Source of the DNA: Ignavibacteriales bacterium
Lineage (GTDB): Bacteria; Bacteroidota; Ignavibacteria; Ignavibacteriales; Ignavibacteriaceae
Direction: 5' to 3'
DNA: 40,641 bases
Assembly: GCA_012517155.1 (NCBI GenBank)
Contig: JAAYVN010000083.1
Location: forward strand, 1-40,641
The notes under the pieces were generated by a model. That model saw nothing but the letters and a program-made list of their open reading frames with translations, was not told where the DNA came from and did no database searches. Position 1 is the first letter of the stretch. Each line of letters opens with the position of its first letter. The translations under genes and the position numbers were made by a program. This document shows, piece by piece, positions 17,071-24,651 of this stretch.

Positions 17071-17331
17071 ATGCAAGCATCTATTGAAATGAGCCTTTAC
17101 CCGCTAAAGGAGAGTTATAAAGAAATAATAAAGAAATTTTTAGAAGATATAAGAAAATCAAATGAAAACCTTCTTATCGAAACAAACCCGATGAGTACGC
17201 AAATATTTGGCGATTATGACGAAATTATGGATCTTTTAAGAAGAGAAATAAAACCTGTACTGGAAAAAAACAAGGCAGTATTTGTCGTGAAGTTTCTGGG
17301 TACGAATCTTAAGGAGGAAAACAAAAAATGA
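17071..17331 (+). CDS. Small thiamine-binding-type protein (MTH1187/YkoF-like)
   Basis: The 86-aa protein matches the MTH1187/YkoF-like ferredoxin-fold family: QASIEMSLYPLKESY at the N terminus, NPMSTQIFGDYDEIMDLL in the middle, and a final strand AVFVVKFLGTNL. Members bind thiamine or its pyrimidine part (HMP) and are thought to act in uptake or supply of the vitamin. There is no signal peptide, so it is cytoplasmic. The start is backed by AGGAAG about 5 bases upstream. Its stop overlaps the start of the next gene (ATGA, 17328-17331). No thiamine transporter or TPP riboswitch is visible nearby. Confidence 0.8.
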   Translation: MQASIEMSLYPLKESYKEIIKKFLEDIRKSNENLLIETNPMSTQIFGDYDEIMDLLRREIKPVLEKNKAVFVVKFLGTNLKEENKK

Positions 17332-19343
17332 AACAGTTTATTTTAATTTTTCTGCTCCTGGGTAGCTCATTTTGTTTTAGTCAAAACTGGTTGCAGGTCG
17401 ATTCTGTATTTTCCCCAGATGGTGTAACCGTGGAAAGTTTTTCCGCTCCGGTTTTTGCGGATATTGATAATGATGACGATTTTGATCTCTTTTTAGGCAA
17501 TATAAACCTGAGAGTTGCCTTTTTCCGCAATATCGGTACTCAAGCTGCCCCGTTTTATCAAAAGGATACCTCTCTTCTAAGCGCAGTCTACGCAAACGGA
17601 TATCAATATACTAATTCTGACTACCCCGCAATAGTTGATATAAATGCGGATAGTTTGCTGGATTTGGTTATAGGAGGATACAACGGTATCCTGCTATATA
17701 TAAACAGGGGAACAAAGACAGAACCGGTATGGTATCAGGATACTTTGATATTTGCTACTGTTAATCCGCAGATAGGTACTGATGCACGCCCTGCTTTTGT
17801 TGATATTGATAATGACGGAGATATGGATTTGTACACTGGAATCGGAGAATCTTTATTTGGAGGACCGAATGCGGGAAGCACTTTTGGATTTAGAAATACT
17901 GGAACCGCTGTCGATCCTGTTTTTACACTGGATAATACCATCTCGATTAGTAATGATATCGGACTGAATTCCTATCCCGCTTTCGCTGATCTGAATAATG
18001 ACGGTGATTTTGATATGCTGTTAGGCAGAGATCTTTCAACGTTTGCATACTTCCAGAATAATGGTACCCCCCAGGCTCCTGTATGGCAGTCAAACGGTTC
18101 CCTGTTTGCAGGTGTTGAACAGGTGCGTTATTGGAAAGATCCCACATTCTGTGATTATGACAATGATGGGGATATGGATTTGATCTATGGATCTGATGCC
18201 GGACTTTTATATTATTATCAGAATACCGGAACTCCAACAACTCCTCAATTTCAATATAATGCTAATCACTTCAAGGTTATTAAACTGAGCGGTGGATCGG
18301 CAACTTCATTCCTATGCGACTACGACAAGGATGGGGATTTTGATATGCTTTCCGGTTCTTGGGATGGAAAGTTCGTTTATTTCAAAAACGACGGGACTTT
18401 TCAAAAGCCTAATTTCAGACAAACAGCAACTAATTTCTCAAATCTGGATCCGGGTTCATATAGTATTCCTGAATTCGTTGATATTGATGGAGATGGTGAC
18501 TTGGACATTGTGTCTGGAGCACTTGACGGAATTGTTTATCCGTTTATAAACAGTGGTACCGGATTTGCTCTTAATAATACCATCTTTTCGGGAATTGATG
18601 TGGGGTGGCAAAGCGCCCCTACTTTCTGTGATATTGATGATGACGGAGATCAGGATTTATTGATCGGAGCGGAAACCGGATCTAATACAAAATTTATGAT
18701 CAATAACGGAAACCTTAATTTCACGGAAGATAATTCAGTAATTGCTGGAATCACTCTGCTAAGTTATAGTCGCCCTTCATTTGCTGATGTTGATAATGAC
18801 GGAGACTTTGACCTTATGTTTGGACGGTCAAGTGGTAATGTAACTTATTATGAAAATACCGGGTCAAAAAAATCTCCGGTTTGGACACTGAACACAACTC
18901 TTTTCAACGGTATTAAGGTCAAGCAGAATGCCCGAATTGGTGTGGCAGATGTCGATGGTGATGGCAAGAAAGATTTAATTATTGGAGAGTATGACGGCAA
19001 CTTTACATTTTTCAAGAATCTGTTTGCTGTTGCATCTCACAGAGAAGAGATGACGGAAGTTGCTACTGATTTTCAAGTTTATCAGAATTATCCAAATCCT
19101 TTCAATTCACAGACGAGGATCAAGTATCATATCCCGGAACCTGCTGATGTGAAGATAGTGCTTATGAATACTATTGGAGAGGAAGTTCAGACAATCCTCA
19201 ATTCATATCTCGGTTCCGGATATCATGAGGTGGATTTCAATGCCAGCAGTTTGTCAAGCGGAGTCTATTTTTATAAGATTTCTTACACTTCAGCAACAGG
19301 TGATATGAAGCAACTGATTAAAAAACTGATACTTCTAAAGTAA
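17328..19343 (+). CDS. Large secreted FG-GAP/VCBS repeat protein with T9SS sorting domain
   Basis: The 671-aa protein has a signal peptide (MKQFILIFLLLGSSFCFSQ) and about ten repeats of the type FxDxDxDGDxDLxxG, for example FVDIDNDGDMDLYTG, FCDYDNDGDMDLIYG and FCDIDDDGDQDLLIG. The Asp-rich loops are typical calcium sites of FG-GAP/VCBS beta-propellers. The last 85 residues form a T9SS sorting domain (YQNYPNPFNSQTR, SSLSSGVYFYKI, KLILLK). It is likely a surface or secreted binding protein; no enzyme motif is seen. A strong AAGGAGG site lies inside the upstream gene (17311-17317), and the start overlaps that gene's stop, so the two are translationally coupled. A terminator follows at 19360. Confidence 0.9.
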   Translation: MKQFILIFLLLGSSFCFSQNWLQVDSVFSPDGVTVESFSAPVFADIDNDDDFDLFLGNINLRVAFFRNIGTQAAPFYQKDTSLLSAVYANGYQYTNSDYPAIVDINADSLLDLVIGGYNGILLYINRGTKTEPVWYQDTLIFATVNPQIGTDARPAFVDIDNDGDMDLYTGIGESLFGGPNAGSTFGFRNTGTAVDPVFTLDNTISISNDIGLNSYPAFADLNNDGDFDMLLGRDLSTFAYFQNNGTPQAPVWQSNGSLFAGVEQVRYWKDPTFCDYDNDGDMDLIYGSDAGLLYYYQNTGTPTTPQFQYNANHFKVIKLSGGSATSFLCDYDKDGDFDMLSGSWDGKFVYFKNDGTFQKPNFRQTATNFSNLDPGSYSIPEFVDIDGDGDLDIVSGALDGIVYPFINSGTGFALNNTIFSGIDVGWQSAPTFCDIDDDGDQDLLIGAETGSNTKFMINNGNLNFTEDNSVIAGITLLSYSRPSFADVDNDGDFDLMFGRSSGNVTYYENTGSKKSPVWTLNTTLFNGIKVKQNARIGVADVDGDGKKDLIIGEYDGNFTFFKNLFAVASHREEMTEVATDFQVYQNYPNPFNSQTRIKYHIPEPADVKIVLMNTIGEEVQTILNSYLGSGYHEVDFNASSLSSGVYFYKISYTSATGDMKQLIKKLILLK

Positions 19344-19359
19344 TTTACAATTTCCCAAC

Positions 19360-19387
19360 AAAAAAGCCGGTATGTCCGGCTTTTTTT
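19360..19387. terminator. Bidirectional intrinsic terminator
   Basis: AAAAAAGCCGG (19360-19370), loop TATGT and CCGGCTTTTTTT (19376-19387) form a GC stem flanked by A and T runs. It works on either strand, between the convergent stops of the FG-GAP gene (19343) and xdhC (19394). Confidence 0.88.
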
Positions 19388-19393
19388 ATAATA

Positions 19394-20356
19394 TCAAAAA
19401 TTCATATTCCGTATTTGAATTATTTTCGCCGCAATGCTTACGGCTATTTCCTCAGGTGTCTTGCTGTTTATTGCCACCCCAATTGGAGCATCAATTTTTT
19501 TTATTTTATCTTCTGCAACCCCCTTTTGCCTGGCTGAGTTTACAAGCTGCCCGATTTTGCTTCCGCTTCCCATTACCCCCACATATCGGACATTCAGGTC
19601 TAGGGCGATAATGGTAGCCTCCAAATCCAAATGCTGAGTATGTGATACAATAACCACAAAGGATTCATCACCCCCCTCTATATATTGCCCGATTTCCTCA
19701 ACTGGAGAGTGATGTATCTCGTCAGCAAAGATGTTCTCAGTTACGGTTGAAATATCCTTTCTCTCATCAAATAGCACTACCCGCCAGCCAAGTATTTTCA
19801 TTTGCCGCGAAACAGCAAGGCCAACATGTCCACCACCCACTATGTATATAGTCGTTTTGATGTTTATTGGTTCAGTGTACTTAAAATCATTTTCACTCAG
19901 CATATTGAAACCAATTTTAATAGAGTCATTAAAATCCTTTATTTCCAGGCCATGGTCACTTAAGGATAATACCCGTACTCTTCTATCTGAGAAGCAACGG
20001 TTGATTTCATGAAGGGCGGGAAGATCTTTTTCATCAAGGCTGTTTATACTGACGAACTGAGAACCTTCGCAGATTAACCCCGAGCGCTTTTCACTTTCAA
20101 TATTTTTATGGATAAACTCTCTGAGATAATTGAAATCGCCGGCAGCATTCAGTCTTTCTATAAGAGTATTAACAATTTTGTATTCCATGACTCCGCCGCC
20201 AATACTCCCGAACATTGATCCATCCCTAAAAACGGCCATTTTGAAGCCCTCCCGTCCTGGGGAGGATTCACTGGAGTTGCAGACAACCAGCAGAGCTCCT
20301 CTTTTTTTTATGCTTAATTCTTTTTGAAGCCTTTCAAAAAATTCAGCATTATTCAT
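19394..20356 (-). CDS. xdhC: XdhC/CoxI-type molybdenum cofactor maturation factor
   Basis: XdhC proteins bind molybdenum cofactor, help its sulfuration and insert it into xanthine dehydrogenase-type enzymes. The 320-aa protein has the N-terminal XdhC domain (LLVVCNSSESSPGREGFKMA, GSIGGGVME) and a C-terminal Rossmann domain (YIVGGGHVGLAVSRQM, VVLFDERKD, VIVSHTQHLD, YVGVMGSGSK). Its ATG overlaps the stop of the upstream membrane-protein gene (ATGA, 20353-20356). It is the last gene of the xdh operon, which places it as the dedicated maturation factor for the XdhAB pair. The shared terminator at 19360-19387 ends the transcript. Confidence 0.92.
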   Translation of the reverse strand: MNNAEFFERLQKELSIKKRGALLVVCNSSESSPGREGFKMAVFRDGSMFGSIGGGVMEYKIVNTLIERLNAAGDFNYLREFIHKNIESEKRSGLICEGSQFVSINSLDEKDLPALHEINRCFSDRRVRVLSLSDHGLEIKDFNDSIKIGFNMLSENDFKYTEPINIKTTIYIVGGGHVGLAVSRQMKILGWRVVLFDERKDISTVTENIFADEIHHSPVEEIGQYIEGGDESFVVIVSHTQHLDLEATIIALDLNVRYVGVMGSGSKIGQLVNSARQKGVAEDKIKKIDAPIGVAINSKTPEEIAVSIAAKIIQIRNMNF

Positions 20357-20853
20357 CTGAATATCACCTCACTTAATGAATAATAAATTGCCATCAACGC
20401 AGAAAATCCTGCGCTTGCAATAAACCGGTACTTTGCGTTTATATAATTCTGAATTACCCAATTTGCTGTCAGCGATACAGGTATGTTGAATGCGAATGAA
20501 AGAAGCCCTATGTGAAGCAGACCAAATTCTATACTGGAATAATTACCTGTAAAAATATTGATAAAAAGCAGATGCCTGGCAATCCATAAGGGATTGAAAT
20601 ATACTATCGCTAGTAATGTTCTTTTAATTTGGTCAATTGTCTTTTTATTATCAGCAACTTTTTTATTAATCCAGTTAAAGTAATTCGGAATTTCCGCCGC
20701 ATAAATAATTCCACCAACCAATACCATTCCCGCAAACCGGCTGATACTGAAATTACCCGCAATCAGACAGGCCACTGTATCCCCCGCACTGTATATAAGC
20801 ATCCCCCTTACTATGTTAGGGATTGTATACCATCTTAATATTTTTTTTATCAA
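20353..20853 (-). CDS. Small membrane protein in the xdh operon, possibly Mpv17-like
   Basis: The 166-aa protein has about four hydrophobic segments (near 15-33, 40-55, 80-105 and 110-160) and no signal peptide. Its layout recalls Mpv17/PMP22 membrane proteins: a GD near the first helix (IYSAGDTVACLIAG), a central P-x-Y/F-x-W-like turn (IPNYFNWINKK), a proline before the third helix (FNPLWIARHLLF), and a C-terminal NWVIQNYINAKYRF then a final helix ending SLSEV. This resemblance is by eye and tentative. The start is a TTG at 20853 whose last two bases begin the stop of xdhB (TTGA). The end overlaps xdhC by four bases, so its translation is tied to both. The role is unknown; transport or a membrane link for the enzyme is conceivable. 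Confidence 0.65.
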   Translation of the reverse strand: MIKKILRWYTIPNIVRGMLIYSAGDTVACLIAGNFSISRFAGMVLVGGIIYAAEIPNYFNWINKKVADNKKTIDQIKRTLLAIVYFNPLWIARHLLFINIFTGNYSSIEFGLLHIGLLSFAFNIPVSLTANWVIQNYINAKYRFIASAGFSALMAIYYSLSEVIFR

Positions 20854-23108
20854 ATCATTTCCGATGGATAGAGGTACTTTAACACGCGCTCCGGAGTAAG
20901 GGGTGAAGTTATTATCTCGGGCACACAGTTTCTGAAACTCTTGATAGCATTAAGAATGGCAAAGTAAACAGCTATTCCGTACATAAGGGGGGGTTCTCCA
21001 ATAGCTTTTGAATTCATAACTCCTTTTATGTTGGGAGAATTTTCTAAAAATTTGATGTTAATTTTTCGCGGAGTATAGTTAATATCTGGAACTTTGTATG
21101 TTGAAAGGGCATTGGTTAAAAGGATCCCTTTCGCATTAAATAGAATTTCCTCCATTGTCATCCATCCTATCCCTTGCATTAGAGCTCCTTCAGCCTGTCC
21201 CATATCAATTAGTGGATTCAGACTTTCCCCAAAATCATGAATTATGTTTACGCTTTCTACTGAATATGTTCCCTTCAGGCAATCCACTTCAGCTTCAATC
21301 ATCGCACTCCCAAACGAATAATAGGCAAAGGGATTCCCCTTGTTAATCCCCGGATCAAAACTAATTCCGGGCGTGGCATAATGAGCCTGCGCACAGAGAC
21401 TAACCCGGTTTACATATGCTTTGGAAATCAATTCCTTCCAGGTCATTTTAATTTCTTTCCCGATAAGAATGTTTTCATCCTTAAAATCCACTGATTCCTC
21501 TTTCACCTCGAATAAGTCACAGATGAAAGTGGTAAGTCGTTTTTTGATTTCCAATGAAGCTATTTCGGTTGCTTTACCATTCATGTCGAATCCCACACTC
21601 GCCGCTGTAGGAGATGTATTCGCAACAGTTTTTGTGGATGTGCTTTCGGTTTTAACTTTGGAAATATCAATGGAAAAAATCCGGGCTACCACCTGTCTTA
21701 TTTTCATGTAAACTCCCTGACCCATTTCAACTGCTGCCGTACTAACTGCAACAGTGCCATCAGTATAAATGTTTACAAGTGAAGCTGCCTGATTTAGCAT
21801 CGTGTTGGTGAAGGATATCCCAAAACAGATTGGCATAATTGCAAAGCCTCTTCTTTTATATCCTTCCTGCTGATTAAACTTTTCAGTCTCCGATTTAATC
21901 GCCTCAAGATCTACTATCTGTTTAAGTCCGGAAAAACATTTCTCCGCTGTAGAGTTTATCATTATCTGCCCATAGGGGAAAGATTTCCCGTCACTTATTA
22001 AATTCTTTTCCTGGATTACGTGTGGTGGAATTTTTAATTTTTCAGCTGCTTTATAAATAGCAGACTCAATAACAAACATTCCTTGAGGTCCTCCGAATCC
22101 CCTGAACGCTGTATTGGGAACCAGATTTGTTTTACAGGCGATACCTGTGGCTTTAACGTTTGGAATAAAATAACTGTTCGTGGAATGAAACAGAGTCCTG
22201 TCCAAAACCGCTGTGCTAAGATCCGCAGCAGCTCCGGAATTTTGATAAAACGTAACCTCGTATGATTTTATTATACCATCTTTGCTCAATCCAATCTTAT
22301 AATCAGAACTGTAGGGATGTCTTTTCCCGGTTATTTTAACATCATCTCCTCTTGGTAAAATAACCTTAACTGCGGTTTTGAGAGTATAAGCTGCTAAAGC
22401 ACTTAAAACACCCCAGACTGTTGCCTGATCTTCTTTGCCTCCGAATCCCCCTCCGAGACGCACTGCCTCAACCTCAATTTTATGCATGCCTATTCCTAAG
22501 ACATTTGCTATTGCCCTTTGAACCGCCGTTGGTCCCTGTGTCGAGGAAATAACTCGCAGGTTATCCCCTTCCAATGGGATTGCAAGCGCACCTTGTGTTT
22601 CTATATACAAATGTTCTTGTCCTCCGGAATCAACCCTCCCCTCAATCACGACATCGCTTTCCTCGAATCCTTTTATTGTATCTCCACACGCAAAGACTCG
22701 CGGTGGGGCTATCAAACTTCCCTTTTTAAATGCCTCTCTCGGATCAGTAATAACTTCGCTCGGAATATATCTGATTTCTATTTTTTTTCTTGCCTTGATA
22801 GCCAGATGCCTGCTTTTTGCTACTATTAGCGCAATTGGTTGCCCGATATAATGAACATATCTTTCAGCAAACAAAGGTTCATCCTTGATTATACTGCCGA
22901 TCTGATTCTCTCCCGGAATATCTTTATAAGTAAGTATACGAACTACGCCTTCGGATTTTATTGCTTCACCATAATCAACTCTCTGAATTTCCCCTGCTGC
23001 AATTGAAGAATAGAATACTGCCGCATGGAGTGTGCCGGAGGGTTCGCGATAATCATCCGCAAAAATTGATATGCCTCTGACATGATTTATTGTGTCATTA
23101 TTTATCAT
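20850..23108 (-). CDS. xdhB: Xanthine dehydrogenase-type molybdopterin-binding large subunit
   Basis: This is the molybdenum-cofactor subunit of a xanthine oxidase-family hydroxylase, 752 aa, covering the usual two Mo-binding domains. Active-site marks match xanthine dehydrogenases: GGGFGGKEDQ with E226, AFRGFGGPQG with R335 (equivalents of the purine-binding Glu and Arg of bovine enzyme), and the catalytic base Glu in AIGEPPLMYG near the C terminus. AAVEMGQGVYMK is another conserved Mo-domain loop. This supports purine (xanthine or hypoxanthine) hydroxylation rather than an aldehyde or CO substrate, though related purine enzymes cannot be excluded. It overlaps xdhA by four bases (ATGA) and the membrane protein by four. 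Confidence 0.93.
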   Translation of the reverse strand: MINNDTINHVRGISIFADDYREPSGTLHAAVFYSSIAAGEIQRVDYGEAIKSEGVVRILTYKDIPGENQIGSIIKDEPLFAERYVHYIGQPIALIVAKSRHLAIKARKKIEIRYIPSEVITDPREAFKKGSLIAPPRVFACGDTIKGFEESDVVIEGRVDSGGQEHLYIETQGALAIPLEGDNLRVISSTQGPTAVQRAIANVLGIGMHKIEVEAVRLGGGFGGKEDQATVWGVLSALAAYTLKTAVKVILPRGDDVKITGKRHPYSSDYKIGLSKDGIIKSYEVTFYQNSGAAADLSTAVLDRTLFHSTNSYFIPNVKATGIACKTNLVPNTAFRGFGGPQGMFVIESAIYKAAEKLKIPPHVIQEKNLISDGKSFPYGQIMINSTAEKCFSGLKQIVDLEAIKSETEKFNQQEGYKRRGFAIMPICFGISFTNTMLNQAASLVNIYTDGTVAVSTAAVEMGQGVYMKIRQVVARIFSIDISKVKTESTSTKTVANTSPTAASVGFDMNGKATEIASLEIKKRLTTFICDLFEVKEESVDFKDENILIGKEIKMTWKELISKAYVNRVSLCAQAHYATPGISFDPGINKGNPFAYYSFGSAMIEAEVDCLKGTYSVESVNIIHDFGESLNPLIDMGQAEGALMQGIGWMTMEEILFNAKGILLTNALSTYKVPDINYTPRKINIKFLENSPNIKGVMNSKAIGEPPLMYGIAVYFAILNAIKSFRNCVPEIITSPLTPERVLKYLYPSEMI

Positions 23109-24529
23109 ATCAGTTCCTCCGCTCTAATATCATTAGGAAAGAGTTTTATAAAATGCAAATATATTAACTGGCGCAGAAGCAGACGTTTATATTCCTTACT
23201 GCCGCGAGCATCACTGATTGGAGAGATCTCTTCCATTGCGACTGAGGCTGCTTTCTTAATAGTCTCAGGATTGATTTCTTTGTTTTTTAATTCTGCCGAT
23301 GTTTGTTTTAGGTATAATGGAATTGGTGCCACTCCACCTGCGGAAATCCTCACTTTATTTATTTTATTGTTATTCATTATTGCAAATAATGCCGAGTTAA
23401 CGGATGCAATATCAAGATACTCTCTTTTGCTTACTTTCTCAAAATTCATCTTAAAGTCTGGTCCCGGTAACTGGATTATTATTTTGTTTATTGTCTCATC
23501 CTCCGCACAATCCACAGTCTTGTACGAGATAAAAAAGTTTTCCAGTTCAATCTCCCGCGTTTTGGTGGAGGATGTGATTTCCAGTTTGGCACCGAGCGCC
23601 AGTAGTATGTTCGAGAAATCACCGATAGGAGATGCATTTCTGATGTTCCCGCCGGCGGTTGCTCTGTTTCTTATTTGTCTGGATCCAAAATATTTTAAAT
23701 ATTCTTTGATAGCCGGAAAAGTTTCGCTAATCATTTTGGAATTCTCTATTTCCGACATTGTGGTTAATCCGCTTATCTTCAAAGAACCATCTGCAATTTC
23801 GATTTTTTGTTCCGGAATATTTTCATTTAATATCTCCAGAACATAATCGGTAACCCCCTCCGATTGCTGCACATAAATATCTGTGCCCCCCGCAACTTTT
23901 GTAGTTCCCTTAGTTTGTTTTCTTATTCCCACTACCCCGGACGACATCTTTATTAATTCCTCTTTTACTCCCGCAAAATACTCCGGAATAAGGGAAAGTC
24001 TTATCAATTCGTTAATTCGATTTTCATCCTCATTTATCTTTGTTTCAGCCCAATCCGAAAAACGTTCAATCACCCGCTTTATCGAAATATGTCCGGTACA
24101 GCGACAGATATTTCCTGCAACCGAGTCGGTAAGCGTACTTGTTTCAACTTCAGCCCCGCTCAGCAAATGCCCGGTAATTGAGACTATAAAACCGGGAGTG
24201 CAAAAACCACATTGTGAAGCCCCCTCTTCCAAAAACAATTCTTGCACTTTTGTCAGCTGCTCTTTCTGAATTCCTTCAATCGTTACAAGATGCTTCCCTG
24301 CAATCTCTGCCACCGGGAAAAGACATGAGTTAATAGTCTTATAAATTATATCGTCCCCGTTCAATTCGCCAATTATTACAGTACAGGCACCACAGTCCCC
24401 CTCTTTACACCCTTCCTTTGTACCGGTCAATCTTAGATCATTACGGATTACATCCAGCAGCGGAGTTCCCGGTTTTACGGATATCTCTTTTATTTCATTG
24501 TTACACAGAAATTTAATTTCTTTTTTCAT
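23105..24529 (-). CDS. xdhA: Xanthine dehydrogenase-type small subunit, 2Fe-2S plus FAD
   Basis: The 474-aa protein fuses the two iron-sulfur domains with the FAD domain, as in XdhA of two-subunit bacterial xanthine dehydrogenases. The ferredoxin-like cluster uses C41, C46, C49 (CKEGDCGAC) and C69. The second cluster uses C107, C110 (CGFC), C142 and C144 (CRC). The FAD domain shows KVAGGTDIYVQ and RNRATAGGNIRNASPIGD. It carries electrons from the molybdenum site to NAD+ or another acceptor. It is the first gene of the operon xdhA-xdhB-membrane protein-xdhC. A possible promoter with a 23-base spacer lies upstream. No purine transporter or later purine-breakdown gene is in the window. Confidence 0.94.
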   Translation of the reverse strand: MKKEIKFLCNNEIKEISVKPGTPLLDVIRNDLRLTGTKEGCKEGDCGACTVIIGELNGDDIIYKTINSCLFPVAEIAGKHLVTIEGIQKEQLTKVQELFLEEGASQCGFCTPGFIVSITGHLLSGAEVETSTLTDSVAGNICRCTGHISIKRVIERFSDWAETKINEDENRINELIRLSLIPEYFAGVKEELIKMSSGVVGIRKQTKGTTKVAGGTDIYVQQSEGVTDYVLEILNENIPEQKIEIADGSLKISGLTTMSEIENSKMISETFPAIKEYLKYFGSRQIRNRATAGGNIRNASPIGDFSNILLALGAKLEITSSTKTREIELENFFISYKTVDCAEDETINKIIIQLPGPDFKMNFEKVSKREYLDIASVNSALFAIMNNNKINKVRISAGGVAPIPLYLKQTSAELKNKEINPETIKKAASVAMEEISPISDARGSKEYKRLLLRQLIYLHFIKLFPNDIRAEELI

Positions 24530-24562
24530 TATATGATTGATGTTTTACTGACTTACTGATTA

Positions 24563-24597
24563 CAAATTTACAAAAAAAGCAATTTGCCTCCTACAAA
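24563..24597 (-). promoter_or_regulatory. Possible promoter of the xdh operon
   Basis: Minus strand: TTTG (24597-24594), a 23-base spacer, then a perfect TAAATTTG (24570-24563), 33 bases before the xdhA ATG. The spacer is at the long end for this promoter class. It begins right after the terminator of the S9 peptidase gene. Confidence 0.4.
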
Positions 24598-24630
24598 AAT
24601 AAAAAAGCTGCACTATACTTAGTGCAGCTT
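24598..24630 (-). terminator. Intrinsic terminator read on the minus strand
   Basis: A perfect 11-bp stem, AAGCTGCACTA (24605-24615) and TAGTGCAGCTT (24620-24630), has a 4-base loop. On the minus strand it continues into TTTTTATTTT. The S9 peptidase gene ends at 24652 on the same strand, 21 bases upstream of the stem. It insulates that gene from the xdh operon, which starts just beyond. Confidence 0.88.
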
Positions 24631-24651
24631 AATCCCATTTACTTTAAACCT

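Noticed and set aside
16868-17080. 70-codon minus-strand open frame before the YkoF-like gene
   Set aside because: It covers the predicted promoter and ribosome site, has AT-driven composition and no family resemblance.
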